Below are positions 1 through 12,196 of a DNA stretch of 64,000 bases, piece by piece. The stretch lies in NCBI RefSeq assembly GCF_037038585.1, contig NC_092520.1, positions 57,750,501-57,814,500 on the forward strand, read 5' to 3'. Under the pieces are notes generated by a model. That model was not told the DNA's origin and made no database searches. It saw only the letters and a list, made by a program, of their open reading frames with translations. Every line of letters starts with the position of its first letter. The first letter of the stretch is position 1. The translations under genes were made by a program, and so were the position numbers. Origin of the DNA: Patagioenas fasciata. Lineage: Eukaryota > Chordata > Aves > Columbiformes > Columbidae.

Positions 1-2129
1 TAGGTATATTCTTACATCCATATTTCATTTAGTACTTCATCACTCAAGTGTTACAAAGAATAAGTATTTTTAGAAGAGCGAACCACACCACAAGAGTGTT
101 TACTTGTAGGTAGAAAAATGATAATGACCGATGTTTTTCTTACATAGGTACTGAAAGCATTAAACTTTTCAAGATCTGTTTTACATGACAGTTTGTTTTG
201 TGCTGTATATACCAAAATCCAAAGCAGCAAACAGACAGATTCTTCACAATTTTATGTCAAAATATGTCATCTCATCTCAAAACCAGAATGTCATGATACT
301 TAAAACTCACAACTTTAAAATCATGAGAAATGCTTTTTGAGGAGATGATGCCTGACACTCATGCTAGAGCCATAGCAGTATCATGACTGCTACAGTGCTG
401 CAAGATCCATTATTCACGGTGTAAATGATTAGAAGAGACATGGTATGTAAGAACGCTACTTCCTCTTCTGTCAGTGTTCGCCCAAAGCATATGCAAGTCT
501 TCAAACCTCACACATGCAAGCAGACCACGTCATTTGTTATTTATTTGACATGAAAAAAGGTCTTATTAACATTTGCTTGCTGATTTAAATAAATTTTAGA
601 GTCAAATGGCATGAAGAATATAATTATGGATATTGATAAAGGAGTCAATAGTAAACCTACTACAAAGTTAAGACTCAAGTAAGATTTCTCTTTACACATC
701 AGACCATCAAAAGAAAGCACTGAAGACTTTTTCTGCTTTTCACTTTGACATCTAGAACTGGTTTTGGAGAACAAATACCAGGGGCCCTTTTGACACTAGC
801 ACAATGTGCTATTCTGCAGGCAAGCAAACACCAGAGAATGATTGGCAGGATGTTTTAGCCACACTGTCAAGGTGCCAAATTGCTAATACATAACTTTTCA
901 CCACCTCTAGGTTTCCAATACATGCAGCGTCCCCAGTCACCTAAGAGGTATAGCTTTCCATAACCTCTTCCCCATCAATCATGTGCAAAGCAAATCAAAA
1001 AAGTCCAAACCATGGCATATTGCGAATAAATGAAAAATCAGTGCCATGTATATAGAGTAAGATGCACTGAGGATTCAAAGTTCATTAATAGCACAAAGAT
1101 CAAATTTTAAGTTAGTACTGTTTCAGTAGCTCAGTCCTTCCAAGCTCTGAAAAAAAATGATTCCTGCATTGTGATTATTTTATATTTCATTTATTAATTA
1201 CTAAAAGATGAATCAATCAGGGACCACACACAGCAAGCACACCAGCATAAGGCCATATGATTTTCTTAGTTGTGAGAGAAAAAGACCTTTTTAAGAAAAC
1301 CACCTCCTCTTCACTAATTTCCACACGAGGACTTTGACTTTTAGTCAGGTATTTTAATTGGTTGCTACACATGTGCCATGTTTCTAGTCTGCATCTTTAC
1401 AGTTTCAGCTTCCAACCACTGTCATGCTTTTGTCTGCACTATTAAAGGGACCACTACTATCAAATTTGTGTTCCCCATGTACATAATTACAGACTGTGAT
1501 AAAAAAATCCTTTAATCTTCTCCTTCATATTAAAAATATAAACCAGTGGAGTTTGATCTCTCATGACAAAGGATGACTTCCAGTCCTTTAATCATTTTCA
1601 TGGCTCTTTTAAGCCCTCTGCATTTTTCCCAGTGTCCCCCTTGTAGCACGGGTTCAAAACTGGATGCAGTATTCTAACACAATCACATGCAGAGTTCATA
1701 AAATGGCCCGCCCCAATTTTCCATCTCCTTGTTTTTTTTTTAATCAAAGAAAGTGAAAATAAAAACTGGTCATGCGTTTGCACTCAGTTTATCTTCCATT
1801 CTCCTTGGCTGCTCATGAGCTAATGTTTCTGGTAATTAATTCTTAATCCAGTAATTAGGGAAATTCTGTAGGTTAGGACTATTCTTCTTCAGTTATTGTA
1901 CTTAAATGATTCAATTTATCTTCTCTAATAAGGTCCAGCCCTGTGGAATTACAAGCTTTTGGACGTACTAACCATAATATTTGATTGTTCTCATAAGACA
2001 TGTGCCAAGAGAAGTGTTATGAATATATAAAAGCAATGTGTAGACTACAAGGCCATGTCAGAACTAATTAGTCAAGGTGGGTGAGAACTTCTATGAGATA
2101 AATCATTGGAGCTAATTTTCTGTACTTAC
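1..2129 (-). other. TMTC4: TMTC4 intron after the third coding exon (partial)
   Basis: This is intronic sequence downstream, on the minus strand, of the donor at 2129/2130. It runs off the window, so the rest of the gene is not visible. The donor reads GTAAGT on the minus strand. An old CR1/L3-like relic lies inside at about 1370-1685. The remainder is AT-rich and I see no further exon in it. In particular, no exon resembles the next expected TMTC4 segment, which should continue from the HPVHTEC motif. Confidence 0.8.
1370..1685 (-). mobile_element. Ancient CR1/L3-type LINE fragment
   Basis: Read on the minus strand, 1679-1572 resembles the end of a CR1/L3 reverse transcriptase ORF. It runs from a TGCATCCAGTTTTG block, through a GCTACAAGGGGGACA block, to an ATGAAAATGATTAAAGGACT block (the 'KMIKGLE' region). 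The sequence continues at 1523-1440 with the typical 'ATCACAGTCTGTAA...TACATGGGGAACA' segment and a diverged tail. It is far more degraded than the young CR1 tails elsewhere in the window and lies in the same orientation as TMTC4. The family is recognised from memory of the consensus, and the boundaries are approximate. Confidence 0.6.
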
Positions 2130-2346
2130 ACATTCGGTGTGCACTGGATGTGCAGCAAACAGCAAAGCAGCTAGAAGAGATGTCTTTGGAGCCAGGTTTA
2201 GCCTTCTTCCTTTATTAGTGAATTGCAGTCCACCCAATAAAATCGAGAACACATCAACCATCAGCACTGAGATAGTACAATGCAGTATTATATTGATGAC
2301 ATGGAAACCAACTGGGTAGAAGCCTCCAGCAAAAAGGTAATTAATT
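2130..2346 (-). CDS. TMTC4: TMTC4 coding exon (third coding exon)
   Basis: This 217 bp exon has an AG acceptor after a pyrimidine-rich tract (TTTTTGTTTCTATATAG) and a GTAAGT donor. Its first base completes the AGA codon split from the previous exon, and the frame then runs 72 codons to a clean codon boundary after GAA TGT. The residues (about 94-165) run from INYLFAGGF through PVGFHVINIILH to LLFAAHPVHTEC. They contain the second transmembrane helix (about 105-128), a basic KGRR loop and the start of the third helix with the family's HPVHTE motif. This closely matches TMTC4 of other vertebrates as I remember it, more so than TMTC1-3. TMTC proteins are ER-membrane GT-C-fold enzymes that transfer O-mannose to cadherin ectodomains. 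Reading past the donor gives only a few codons and then a stop, which supports the splice call. Confidence 0.95.
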
Positions 2347-4465
2347 CTATATAGAAACAAAAACATTAAGGCTAGGAATTACATCAGTAGTTTGAGATAT
2401 GCAACCAGAAAACCTAAACAAATCCATAGCAAGATACTAGACACATACACAAAACCAAACAAAATCCACCCACCCAAATACACCAAACCAAAAACCAAAC
2501 CAAACAAACAAATAAAGGCTGAGAAGTATTTGCAAACCCCAGCATGCAGTATTGCCACCAGCACTTAGCCACCACAGCAGCCTAGAAACAATGTCCTAAT
2601 CTTTACTCAAAGGTATTCATATGAGATATCACATTCAGCATAATATTTATCCTCTCCAAAGACATATGTTAATGCTATTATTTTAATCACACCTGTGGCT
2701 AGTTAGAACTGACTCTTAATCAGCAACATAATTTCAATGTTGGAAAGCAGGAGTGTCCCACGGATAAACAACCCAACCTACAGGGGGAATATCCTTAGGC
2801 TTAAGAGAAACTATGTCCCAAAACAACCTGAAGAAATAATTTTAATTAAATCCACACATTGAGGAAACTAATATGCACTGAGACTACGATTTCGACTAAC
2901 ATTCTAGCAGAAAAATATCCTAGCACTTGGACAGACAACATGGAAACCATTTGGGTACAATCCAGTATCAATCCAGAAAGAAGTCAGTTAGCACATCTTA
3001 GTAACAATTCATGAGACTGGTTAGAGAGAAGTTTCATTCAAGTATTGGAACCAGAACAAAATGTAAGTGAAAACTCAATATAAGACACTTTTCAAGATAG
3101 GAACTCTGTGGTAAAATGGAGAAGGAGAAGAAAAGGGAGAAACATCTTGTTATCATCTGTATACTTCTATCAGTAAGTGAGATACACAGAAACCTAGTTT
3201 GAATAGACAATTTTATAGAGTTAATCTGGTCAGCCTGCATCTGGCTTAAGTGAAATCTATTTAAAAAGCCTAACCTATTATAAAAGTGATACACATAAAA
3301 GTCAGAGCTCATGGAAATTAAGAAAACCGCTCTCTTACTTGTGAAAATAGCATTTTATGGACCATTTCCACATGCTCGTCTATATTTTCAGATATAGTAC
3401 TGACTGCATCCCACTTTGCTCTTTAAACTAACCAAGATGTTACTACAGATGAAATATATCACAGAGACCTTGAGAAGAAAGGAAAGCATGTGCTGTGTAA
3501 TGCACTGAAAGCTTTAATAGGTTTAAGACTCTGACACATTCTATTCAGTTGCATATTTTCCTTGAAGAAAATGTGAAGAAACCCAAACAGACAGTGAAAC
3601 CCACAGTGCTAAGTATTTAAAACATTGATAGTGCATTTGAGAGTCCAAGTTTTTGCTTAAATATGAGGACTAAGAGTGGGGGTACTTCTTCCACTATCAC
3701 CTAGTTCCTGGTTTAGACTGGAAACAACTAGAGAATCAGTGCCAGTTCCCCATCCACAACACTGAGTTGTATGGGGAGAATAAAGAAGCTTAAGACCAAA
3801 TACTCTCAGCATTACTGTGCCAAATTTCTACGTGGCCTACTGCTTGCTCAAATTTTTATGCAAAAAAGATGAGCTAAGTATCTACTGAAGTAATCCTCAT
3901 AAACCTTTAGTTATTTGAGAAAACCAGCAAGTTATATATACAAGCAAGACACCTCAGTAGGATTCTCACAGAAACACTCCAAGTTAGAATATCAGGGGGG
4001 AAGAGGTGGGAAGACTATTCAGTGACCTAGTGGCAAAAGGCCACAGCAGATCGGCACTATTTATAAAAAAACATTTGGAAAGCAGAGAACAGGAACTACA
4101 ATAGTAGTATAAGTGGCAGCATGGCTAAGTGAAGGGAACGTACACCTCCTAGTTCTTTGATGATGTGACCTACATACTGAACCATACTGCCCCTAGTACC
4201 AACGTATGTAAGAGCATAAGATGTAATCTCCATAAGGTAATTGAAATACAGAATGTCAAAATAAGGTATACTTTGGGAAGGAAACAATTTGAAAATTAAA
4301 ACTCAATTGGAGATTAAGGTAGTGAACAGGAAAATCATATTCAGGAAAGGTATCCAACTACACTCCAGATACTTTGTCTCTCCTTTTCTGTTGCCTCCTC
4401 CCTATAAACAATTGAGTCAGTATGTGGTAAAAAAATTCAGACTTTGAGTAAAAAGGAAGTCTCAC
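2347..4465 (-). other. TMTC4: TMTC4 intron
   Basis: This intron of about 2.1 kb lies between the exons at 4466-4581 and 2130-2346 and has GT (4464-4465) and AG (2347-2348) ends. An A/C-rich low-complexity stretch sits at about 2440-2515 (CCAAA/CCAAAC repeats). I see no gene or recognisable mobile element in it. Confidence 0.85.
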
Positions 4466-4581
4466 CTGAATGTTAGGACAGTTAGTGGTCGATATGATTT
4501 ATGACTGGTATTGCTGCTGAGTTTGCTACCCCAAAAGTCATGATGCCACAGGTCACCAAGTGGGGTTTCTGCCCTGAGGTC
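4466..4581 (-). CDS. TMTC4: TMTC4 coding exon (second coding exon)
   Basis: This 116 bp exon has a TTTTCTTTTAG acceptor and a GTGAGA donor. It starts in phase 0 and ends after two bases of an arginine codon. It encodes residues about 55-93, which begin [19 protein letters not shown] and continue to [11 protein letters not shown]. This is the first luminal loop of the TMTC/GT-C fold and includes the strongly conserved 'DFWG' and '[11 protein letters not shown]' blocks of the family. One asparagine (NTS) could be an N-glycosylation site. The segment is too short to appear as an open reading frame of normal reporting length. It was found by looking for the piece missing between the flanking exons, and its phases fit both neighbours exactly. 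Confidence 0.96.
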
Positions 4582-7500
4582 CTAAAAGAAAACATGATAA
4601 ATTATCAGATTCTTAACATTTCTGTTTTGTTCAAAGCAGCTAAAACACAAACAAGTTCTAACTAGTACAAGCTCATGCTAACATAGACATAGCAGGTGCA
4701 TTGTTGGCTCCCTACTGACATTTGACAAGGTACCCAAGTTTGCAATGAAGGTCACATCTTGGATGCCTGTCATCGTAAAGGCCAGGATGCTTGGATGCTG
4801 TAAGCAGGCACAGCTACATGAAACTTCGTACAACTGTAAGTATTCACATCAGTTGATAATCTGGTTAATAGCTGAGAAATGAAACACATTAAAAAAACCC
4901 TTTACCTTATAGTTTTGTAAAAAGCCTTTGATGTTAGGTCTAGGTTATCTTGGAAAGGAGGCCAGCTACAAACTGCTGCAAACAACTATTTTTCTACCAG
5001 TGTCAGTAGCACAACTACTAATGAAAGCATGAAAGCAAAGAGACCAAAGATAGAAAACAACAATTAGCTCTTTCTGAAGCCTTAGTTCACACAGGATGCT
5101 ATTCAAATAGCTTTTTTAAAAAAATTGTTAATACATGAAACAAAAAATCAAAATCTCTATATACTGCTCTAAAAGATCAATAGCAGAAGACAGAAAGTAA
5201 TTAATTATTTTAATTTGTGGTGGGCTAGGTGACTACTAAAAAACCACTGCAAAGTAAAAGTCTACTCTTTCCCATGTTGATAATGGAAAAAATCCAGTCA
5301 TCCTAGACTATTGAATGGAAAACATATGCTTGGGAGAGGAAAAAATAAGGAAGCCACCTTTTTGAAGAAATTGAGCTTGGTAACATCCAGCTCAGTCTTC
5401 TCTGAGGACATGCTGGGAAGCTCAAACTAACATGTTCGTCTTCTACTTGGCCCTTCTCCTGCTTCCCTGGGGCAATTAAATATCAATTTATGCTACAGTA
5501 AATGTGCAGGTTAAATACACTTAAGACAGAACCTAAGAACAAAACAGTACTAGTGATGAATAGCTTTCATATGAGTGTTGGTATCACACCTGCAGTCAAC
5601 CACAGGTTACTCTACCCTTGGTTTCTCCCCTGAAATTGTTCAAGAAACCCACAAACTAAAACAGATTAACAAGCCAATACAAACACAAGTAAGCAAACAA
5701 ACCAGGTTGCTAAAACCGTGGAAGGTCTTACAAAGCCTGGTGACCTTTGTCTTACTACTCCTACATCTCAATATACTTACGAAATTCCCAGATCACAATT
5801 CCTTTGGTTTACTAACTCCAGTTCCTCTCAAACGCTGCTACCATCTCACTTACCTCTACAATATCTTAAGCACCTCCTGTGGTTTCCAGTACCTTCCGTC
5901 TCACCCTTAGCTGACACTGGTGGCCTGCCAACAAGGCAGGAGAGAATACATAACACTGCTAGTCCCGAGGTACAGCCAGATGTCTGGGCCACACTCACTG
6001 CCTGCTTCTAAACTGAACTTAAACCAATCCAGTTTTCCTCACTTTTCTGTTAACATATTCTGACTTCCATCTATCCAAAAATCAAGGATGAGATTTATTT
6101 CTACCACTTGATCAAGTTTGGCCAATATTAGGCAACATGGTAAAAAAAAATAGCAAGTAGAAGTAGGTTAAAAATCCTAGCACACTGTCAAATGAAATGA
6201 AGCACTCTCTAATAGCTTAGTAATCAATACATAGAAAAGAGAGAAGGGCTAACACTGTAGTCTTTGAAAGTTCTACATTGCAGTTGTAAATTAAGGCATT
6301 CTCAGGGAAAATCTTAAGAAATCCAGACTCACAGAGGATCCTATTGGGCTTAAGAATTACAGAGGTGCAAAGTCCCTTCACTCTCTCACAGACGTTTCTA
6401 CTGCTTAACAATAGCTACAAATTTCTTTCTTCTCCCAGGACTGCAATTTTGAATTCATGTTCTGTTCCTCACTGGTACACACAAACCCTAACGGTCATAA
6501 TTTGACTCTCAGAGCAGGAGTGTGCTCAGCCAGCAGCCCACTACATCAATCAATATGGCCTGCTTTTCCAGGGGCAAGTTGTGACTGGGTTGTACACCAA
6601 CACCTATTGAAGTCTTTACACTCTGCAGATTGTTTTCCCAGCCAACAGCACAGGTCCTTATGTACATTTGCCAAAGAAAGGGACTATGAGAGACTTTTTC
6701 TAGTATTAAAACTTTAAAAGTATGCCTTCTGTGTCACTGATGGTCTTCAATAACTTGAGATGGGAGATATATTTGAGATATGCAAGGCTAGATTTCCCTT
6801 TCCTGTAGAATCAGTCTTCTTTTGTCTTCCACAGGAAGAATGTAGGAAAAGCTGAATACATGGAATTACTTAGTGATGAGATTACACTTCCATATGACCT
6901 AGAAATCTTCAGTCATGTATCTTGCTTTTGTATCCAAGTTCTGTGAGAGAGAAAGTAATTTACATTAATTTTCCCACTCGGTGGACTTACCCTAAAATAG
7001 GAATGATTTGCTCTAGGAGACACAGCTGTTTAAAAGTTAAGTATGATTTTCTCTATAAGAACTGAAAGTAGATACCAAAGAATCTCTAAATATTTGATTA
7101 GCAGCAGTTTACAGACAGAAGAGTTCAATACTTGAAGAAAGGTCAGTTTTTCTGCATAAAGGCTTACGGAAATGATGCATTATGTCTGAAGCTCCTCCTA
7201 ATCCAATTGTTTGTCTTGCCAGGCCAGTAAATAAAGACAAAAGTAACTGCTGTGTACCCGTTAAATTGCTCCTAAAAATGACAAGAAAGATTCTGGAAAA
7301 CAGCCTTGAACCCAAATAAAACCTAATAATAGAATGTTCAATGATGTGGTAGGCATAGGGGCCAACTAACAGTGTATTTTTCAGAAAAAAAAAAAAAAAT
7401 TGAAAGATTGGGGTGGTGGTGAGTGCTAGGAAATTAACGAGAAGATCACTGTGTGGCACCCAAGAAAATACTAGTACAGTGATTAAACTGGTAAACTCAT

Positions 7501-9416
7501 TGTCTCTGCATTTTTCTTGTGGATTTTGTATTTCCGTATACTCATATGACGCTTGTGTTAAAAATGATACTGTCACCAAAATCTCATTTAATTTCTAGGG
7601 AATAATAGAGAATTTTGATGCAAAAAATAGAATAAGCCTCACAGTTTTTCAAACATACAGACTAGGTATAAATTAATCTATTTAAGCAGGTGGTTGAATT
7701 TCTCAGCATTGCCAATAGCTATAATCCTGTTGCAGGTTGTTGTGTTGCATAGATAAGCTGAAGCATTTGAAAGTAAAAACCAAAAGAAATGTATAAAGAT
7801 TAGAAGCGTTGCACATATGCAAAAAAAACTACCTTGTTTCAATGTAAGTCTTTTGCTTGTTCTTTCAGGAAGTTAAAATATTATAATTGCACCCCAAATA
7901 AAACTTTGCAGAACGAAATATTGCCAGGAGCTGTCTAATTTAAAATATAATGCTTCTTAAAAAATAACAAATAAATCACTGTAGGTTCTTAATTTGTTTC
8001 TAGTATTCTCTTAGAAGCTTTGAGATTTATTTCCAATTTGTCAGCTGTGTTTTCCCCCATATATTTATAACTCAAGGTATGATGACTTACACAATATGAA
8101 TTTGTCTAAGGAAACACTAATTCTGTGTGATTCTAAAAGCCACATTGTGGCAAGTTGCCTCTAAATCTTGTGCAATGCAAAAAAAAGTGAGTTGTGTTCT
8201 TCTAGCAGTGTGAGTCTCTGGATTATTGTCCCTGTATCCCCATGGCTTCAGGAAAAGAGAAGCAACAAATGTGGGTGATTCTTTTTACTCTGCGTTTCTC
8301 TTTCCAAACATTTAACAAGTACCTTCCAGAAGAGCGTAAGAGCTGCTGAGTAACACCAAGACTCACCCATGAGCACAGGCTCACTAACTGCTACATGTGA
8401 ATCTACGAAGTGTCTCAGCAAGTGCAGACACTCAACTCCTCAAAGTCAGAAGAATTTCAGCTAGTTTGAGTCACATGTTAATTTCTAAGTATTTCAAGGA
8501 CTGTTCACTGCATGTATAATCCATTTTCAAATACAGCACAAGAATACCCTGCCTCTATTTCAAAAAAAATACATTTGTCACAGAAATATTAAGTGGGAAA
8601 GGAACAGAGGAAAAGGACGCTTCCCTTGCTTCTGTTAACATTTTCATAGCATAAACCATAGCTGGAGAACCCCTGCACTCTACAGTCGCTTAGTGGTGCA
8701 TTATGTGCCTTGCAACCAGAGGTAAGTTTATTCATCTGTCACCCTGAGAATATAATGAAAACATCTCTTATTAAAATAAGTAGGTATTAGAAACATCTAC
8801 AGCATACTCTCACTGACTTGGAAATGAGCATAAAATTAGATCTATAGGCAGTTTTGATGTACAGGTACCCTGCGAATGAGCATTACTAAACATCACATCC
8901 AAATTTGCTGTAACTCTAGATAATGCTTTCCCAGATGACAAGCAGACAAAATCCACTTGACATGGCAAAAAGAGCTCCATTCTCCTTGATCAGACATCAA
9001 CACTTGTTAAGCAGAACACCTCACTTGCAAAAGAATGAAAGGGGATACATTCTGAAGAAAAAAACAAAACCAAACCTGTTTAATTATTTTCACTCTTTTG
9101 TTTATGCATTAGAACCCAAGTCATGTTGTTAATAGCTTTAGGAATAAGATTTTGTTAAGCACGCTTATGCTTCTAGCTTTTTGGTAGAACACTGCTGTAC
9201 AGCTTGTTTGTTGACCTTAAATAAGGCTTACTTCAAAAAAAAACCAAAACAATAAAACAAAACAGAGAAGTGAAGTTAAAAAAAAAAAAAGAATATCAGA
9301 AGGAAGCTCTTTATTAGGATGAATATTTTGGGCCTACTAAGATCAAATGTTCTCATGATTTCTTTTCCTATGACCATCTCTGTCAAAGTACATGGAGGGA
9401 AAAAAGAGAGACAAAC
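4582..9416 (-). other. TMTC4: TMTC4 intron
   Basis: This is an intron of about 4.8 kb with a GTTTGT donor (9411-9416) and a TTTTAG acceptor (from 4582). It is AT-rich. An open frame of 156 codons at 7109-7579 (minus strand) contains a poly-Phe run made from a poly-A tract and is probably chance. A/T homopolymers lie at 7386-7400 and 9278-9291. I see no other gene or recognisable mobile element. Confidence 0.85.
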
Positions 9417-9632
9417 CTTATTATTGATGATGGCTTCAGAATCATCAAAGACAAAATCTCCATCATAGCTGTTTGCAAAACACAGGAAGGAAATTAACGC
9501 CACAACCATTTTTGCCCAGTATGATGGAAGGAGCAACCATGATATGTCATGGTCCAGATTAGGTTCTGTTTGTGCCATTCTGTGAAGTGCTTGTTCCAAG
9601 TTGGGAGCTTCAGCATTATGTTGGTTGCAAAT
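9417..9632 (-). CDS. TMTC4: TMTC4 first coding exon with start codon
   Basis: This 216 bp exon has a TTTCTTTCAG acceptor and a GTTTGT donor. The proposed start ATG is at 9576-9578 in a good context (A at -3, G at +4), giving 54 codons to the donor in phase 0. The protein begins MAQTEPNLDHD and has a first transmembrane helix at about residues 21-38 (WAKMVVALISFLCFA). The family motif YDGDFVFDDSEAI follows at about 38-50, and its acidic pair sits in the first luminal loop where GT-C enzymes hold catalytic acidic residues. The 54 bases upstream in the exon are also open in this frame and encode an ICNQHNAEAP...HR segment. That segment resembles the N-terminus of a longer human TMTC4 isoform as I remember it, so a longer start upstream is possible. 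A second ATG at 9614-9616 is in another frame. Confidence 0.95.
9494..9616 (-). other. Upstream ORF overlapping the TMTC4 start
   Basis: An out-of-frame ATG (9614-9616, A at -3, C at +4) lies 38 bases before the TMTC4 start within the same exon. It opens a 40-codon frame that ends at a TAA (9494-9496), well inside the main coding sequence. If the exon is included in the mature mRNA, ribosomes that initiate here would bypass the main ATG, so the arrangement could lower TMTC4 translation. Translation itself is inferred, not shown. Confidence 0.5.
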
Positions 9633-11993
9633 CTGAAAGAAATACATACAAATGTACAGTTATAGTTGCATTTCACTTAAAAAAGAATTTTAAAACGGGG
9701 AATCGACTTGGGAGACAAGAATGAAGTTTCATGCAACCTAACTAATTCACTCTCAGTGTGTTTCATAATTACTGGAACATATCTAAACATAATTTTTTAC
9801 TTCAGATGTGGAAGAACAGCACAGTTTCTCACGGTCAGAGCAAAGAGATAAAGAAAAAAATAGATTTTAAGCTAAAGCTTTGGCACAGGTAAGTTCTAAA
9901 ACCTTGAGCAAATCAGTTTTTCTCTTTCTTACTATTCTTTTCAAGCATAACAAGGCACATCACAGAGACTGTGACACATATATAAAATTCTTAAAAGAGT
10001 GACGAACACTAGAATTTCCTTCTGAGTGTGAAAAACAAATATCAATAGCAAAAAGAGCTCAGCTCTTTCCTGTTAATCAGATTAAAGGACCTAGTCTTAC
10101 ACACAGCCCACAGGGAATTCATGCAAACATCACAGGTAGACATATACAAACAGCAGTTAACGGAGTAGGCCCTAAATCTCAACAACTCAAACAATGAGAA
10201 AAGATACATACAACTAAGACCCAAGTAGTGTTCACCAGATCACTCTGCACCCCACAAGCACAGTACAGGCTAAATTCCACTCCTGTATTCATGGGCTTAT
10301 GAGATTGTTGAGGGAATTGAAAAAGACCACACAACCCAGCAACACTGAGTGATAGATCAGTGTGGAGATACTGAGGCTGGAGGTTTAACCATGAGCCACC
10401 TTTACTTGGAAGGGTCTCTTCTGATGCTCGAAAGCCAGTCCCCTGCCTGGAGAGCTACTCTGCCTCTGTGGTACTCTGACAGTGTTGTTGAATGGTCTTA
10501 TTATCAAGTGCTGCTATAAATGGCAGGGGGAGGAGGTTACAAATGGAAAACTATAGTAAAAGCAGGGCTGAACACAAAGTTTTTATTTGTAAGCCCCAAA
10601 AATCATAGGCACGTACAGATGCCCAGCTTCACACTTCCTTATTTATTGGCTTTTTAAATCATTGCATGTAATGTCTTCGTACAATCTAGGAAGAAGCTAT
10701 AGTCGTTCTGCTTCTTGAACAGACTGCTGAACAGAGCTGCTAAGGCAACTGCTTTGTAGCTCTCTTTTTGCAAGGCTGAATTCCAGTCTCCACATATTCC
10801 CTATCTCTGTACACACACATGCACACGGACAGACAGCACTCCTTGTCACACCAGTGCCCCTTCTCTTTTTTGGGATTATATAACAGTGCTCCCAAATTCA
10901 GATAAAGTCAGTAACATCGAGCTGTGCAACCTCAGAATGATGCTCCTTAGGAGAGGAAAGCAGATCAGCCACTTGAAGAGCAAAACCTTTTTTCCAAAGC
11001 AATTCACTTTTGTGCTTTTAGTTTGACAAAACCAAAAACTAAAAGCAAGGCTGTTAGTCAGATGGAAGCGTATTGCATTGCTCGTAACCGCCCAGATACA
11101 GCATCAGTGCCCGCTATTCAAAATTCGTTTTGCCCAGAAAGTTTCTCCCATTACGCTTGTTCTATTTCTCTCATGTGCATCTGCCGGTAGCTCTTCCCTT
11201 GCGGTGCTGGAGAGCAGGTCAGGCCGGTGGGAGGTCCCTTACCCGGGCATCGCGTTAACCACCGAGCCGGTCCGAGCACCCACGACGGAACGCGAACCCC
11301 CCCGCCGCCCCTCCGAGCGGTGGCCCCAAGGGCTCTCCCGGTGCCGAGCGGCTGACACGGTGCCAAGCGGCGGCAGGGAGGGCGCCACCTCACCGCCACC
11401 GCCCTCCCTAGGGACAGAAGAGCCCGAGATGACTCCTCGGAGAGCAGCCCCGCCCCCACCGACCCCCTGCGGACACACCCGGGGCGGGGGTGTGGGGGGC
11501 ACGGCTCCGGTGCCATGGGTCCCGCCGGAAAGAAGCGGCGCCGCGGGGAGGCTTGTCCCCGAACCCCTGTCCGACCCCGCGGCGAGCACCGAGGGTCACA
11601 GGGGCTGTGTGCGGAGCGCCGCAAACTTGAGGGCGTCCCGAGCGCCCGGTCCCGGGGAAGGAGCCCGCCCGGCAGGACAGCGGCGGGAGGGCAGAGAGGG
11701 AAGGAGGAAGGGAAGGAGGAAGGGAGGGAGGCAGGGACGACGCTGCGGGGCGGGCAAGGCGAGCCCCACCAGGAGTTTCGCAGCGGCCCTGCTCCACTCA
11801 CTGCTCCCCTTTTGTCCTGGCGGCGGCGCCGGCCCCGCCGAGTAGGGCATCACGCCCCGTCCCGTCCCGTCCCGGCCCTCAGTCCCACCCGCCCCCACCC
11901 GGTCCGTCCGGGCCGGTTCCGTCAGCGCTCCCGGCAGCGAACGGGGCCAGGGCAACTCCCCACCGCACCCAGTGCAGCCCCGCGCGGCGTCAC
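9633..11993 (-). other. TMTC4: TMTC4 first intron (proposed)
   Basis: This intron of about 2.4 kb runs from a proposed donor at 11993 (CACAG followed by GTGACG on the minus strand) to the acceptor at 9633-9634. The part from about 11,210 upward is CpG island. The rest is AT-rich and I recognise nothing in it. Its extent depends on the exon 1 call. Confidence 0.5.
11690..11735. repeat. Purine-rich GGAA/GGGA tract
   Basis: A run of GGAAGGA/GGGA units on the plus strand (about 46 bases) lies inside the CpG island, within the proposed first intron. It is probably polymorphic and could adopt G-rich secondary structure. Confidence 0.7.
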
Positions 11994-12060
11994 CTGTGAG
12001 GAGAAAGAGCCCGTGCGGCATCTCCCACCCGGGTGCGAAACTCTCCCGCCCGGCGAGCGC
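11994..12060 (-). other. TMTC4: Putative TMTC4 exon 1 (5' untranslated)
   Basis: A donor-like CTCACAG/GTGACG on the minus strand at 11994/11993 lies 130-200 bases downstream of two CCAAT boxes, the usual spacing for a first exon. Only the 3' edge is proposed from sequence. The 5' limit given is nominal, because no initiator or transcript evidence is visible. Joined to the first coding exon it gives a short leader with an ATG at 12019-12021. That ATG opens a 14-codon frame ending at the TAA at 9616-9618. Confidence 0.4.
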
Positions 12061-12124
12061 CCAGCCGAGCGGCCGGCGGGGGAGGGGCCGCGGCGGCTTC
12101 GCCTCTGGGAAACATTCTCAGAGC

Positions 12125-12134
12125 TCATTGGCTG
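12125..12134 (-). promoter_or_regulatory. CCAAT box (NF-Y), proximal
   Basis: The minus strand reads AGCCAATGAG (CCAAT at 12127-12131), a near-ideal NF-Y site inside the CpG island. It lies about 130 bases from the proposed exon 1 donor, so transcription would start roughly 60-100 bases beyond it. Confidence 0.65.
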
Positions 12135-12186
12135 CTCGCCGTCCCACCCCTCCTTCTCCCCGCCCACCCGGGGCAGCTCCGCGCGC

Positions 12187-12196
12187 CCATTGGTGG
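12187..12196 (-). promoter_or_regulatory. CCAAT box (NF-Y), distal
   Basis: The minus strand reads CCACCAATGG (CCAAT at 12189-12193), 62 bases from the proximal box and in the same orientation. Paired CCAAT boxes are a common arrangement in TATA-less promoters. Confidence 0.6.

Noticed and set aside
7109..7579. 156-codon minus-strand ORF inside a TMTC4 intron.
   Set aside because: It has a poly-Phe run produced by a poly-A tract, no recognisable domain and no splice context fitting TMTC4. It is probably chance.
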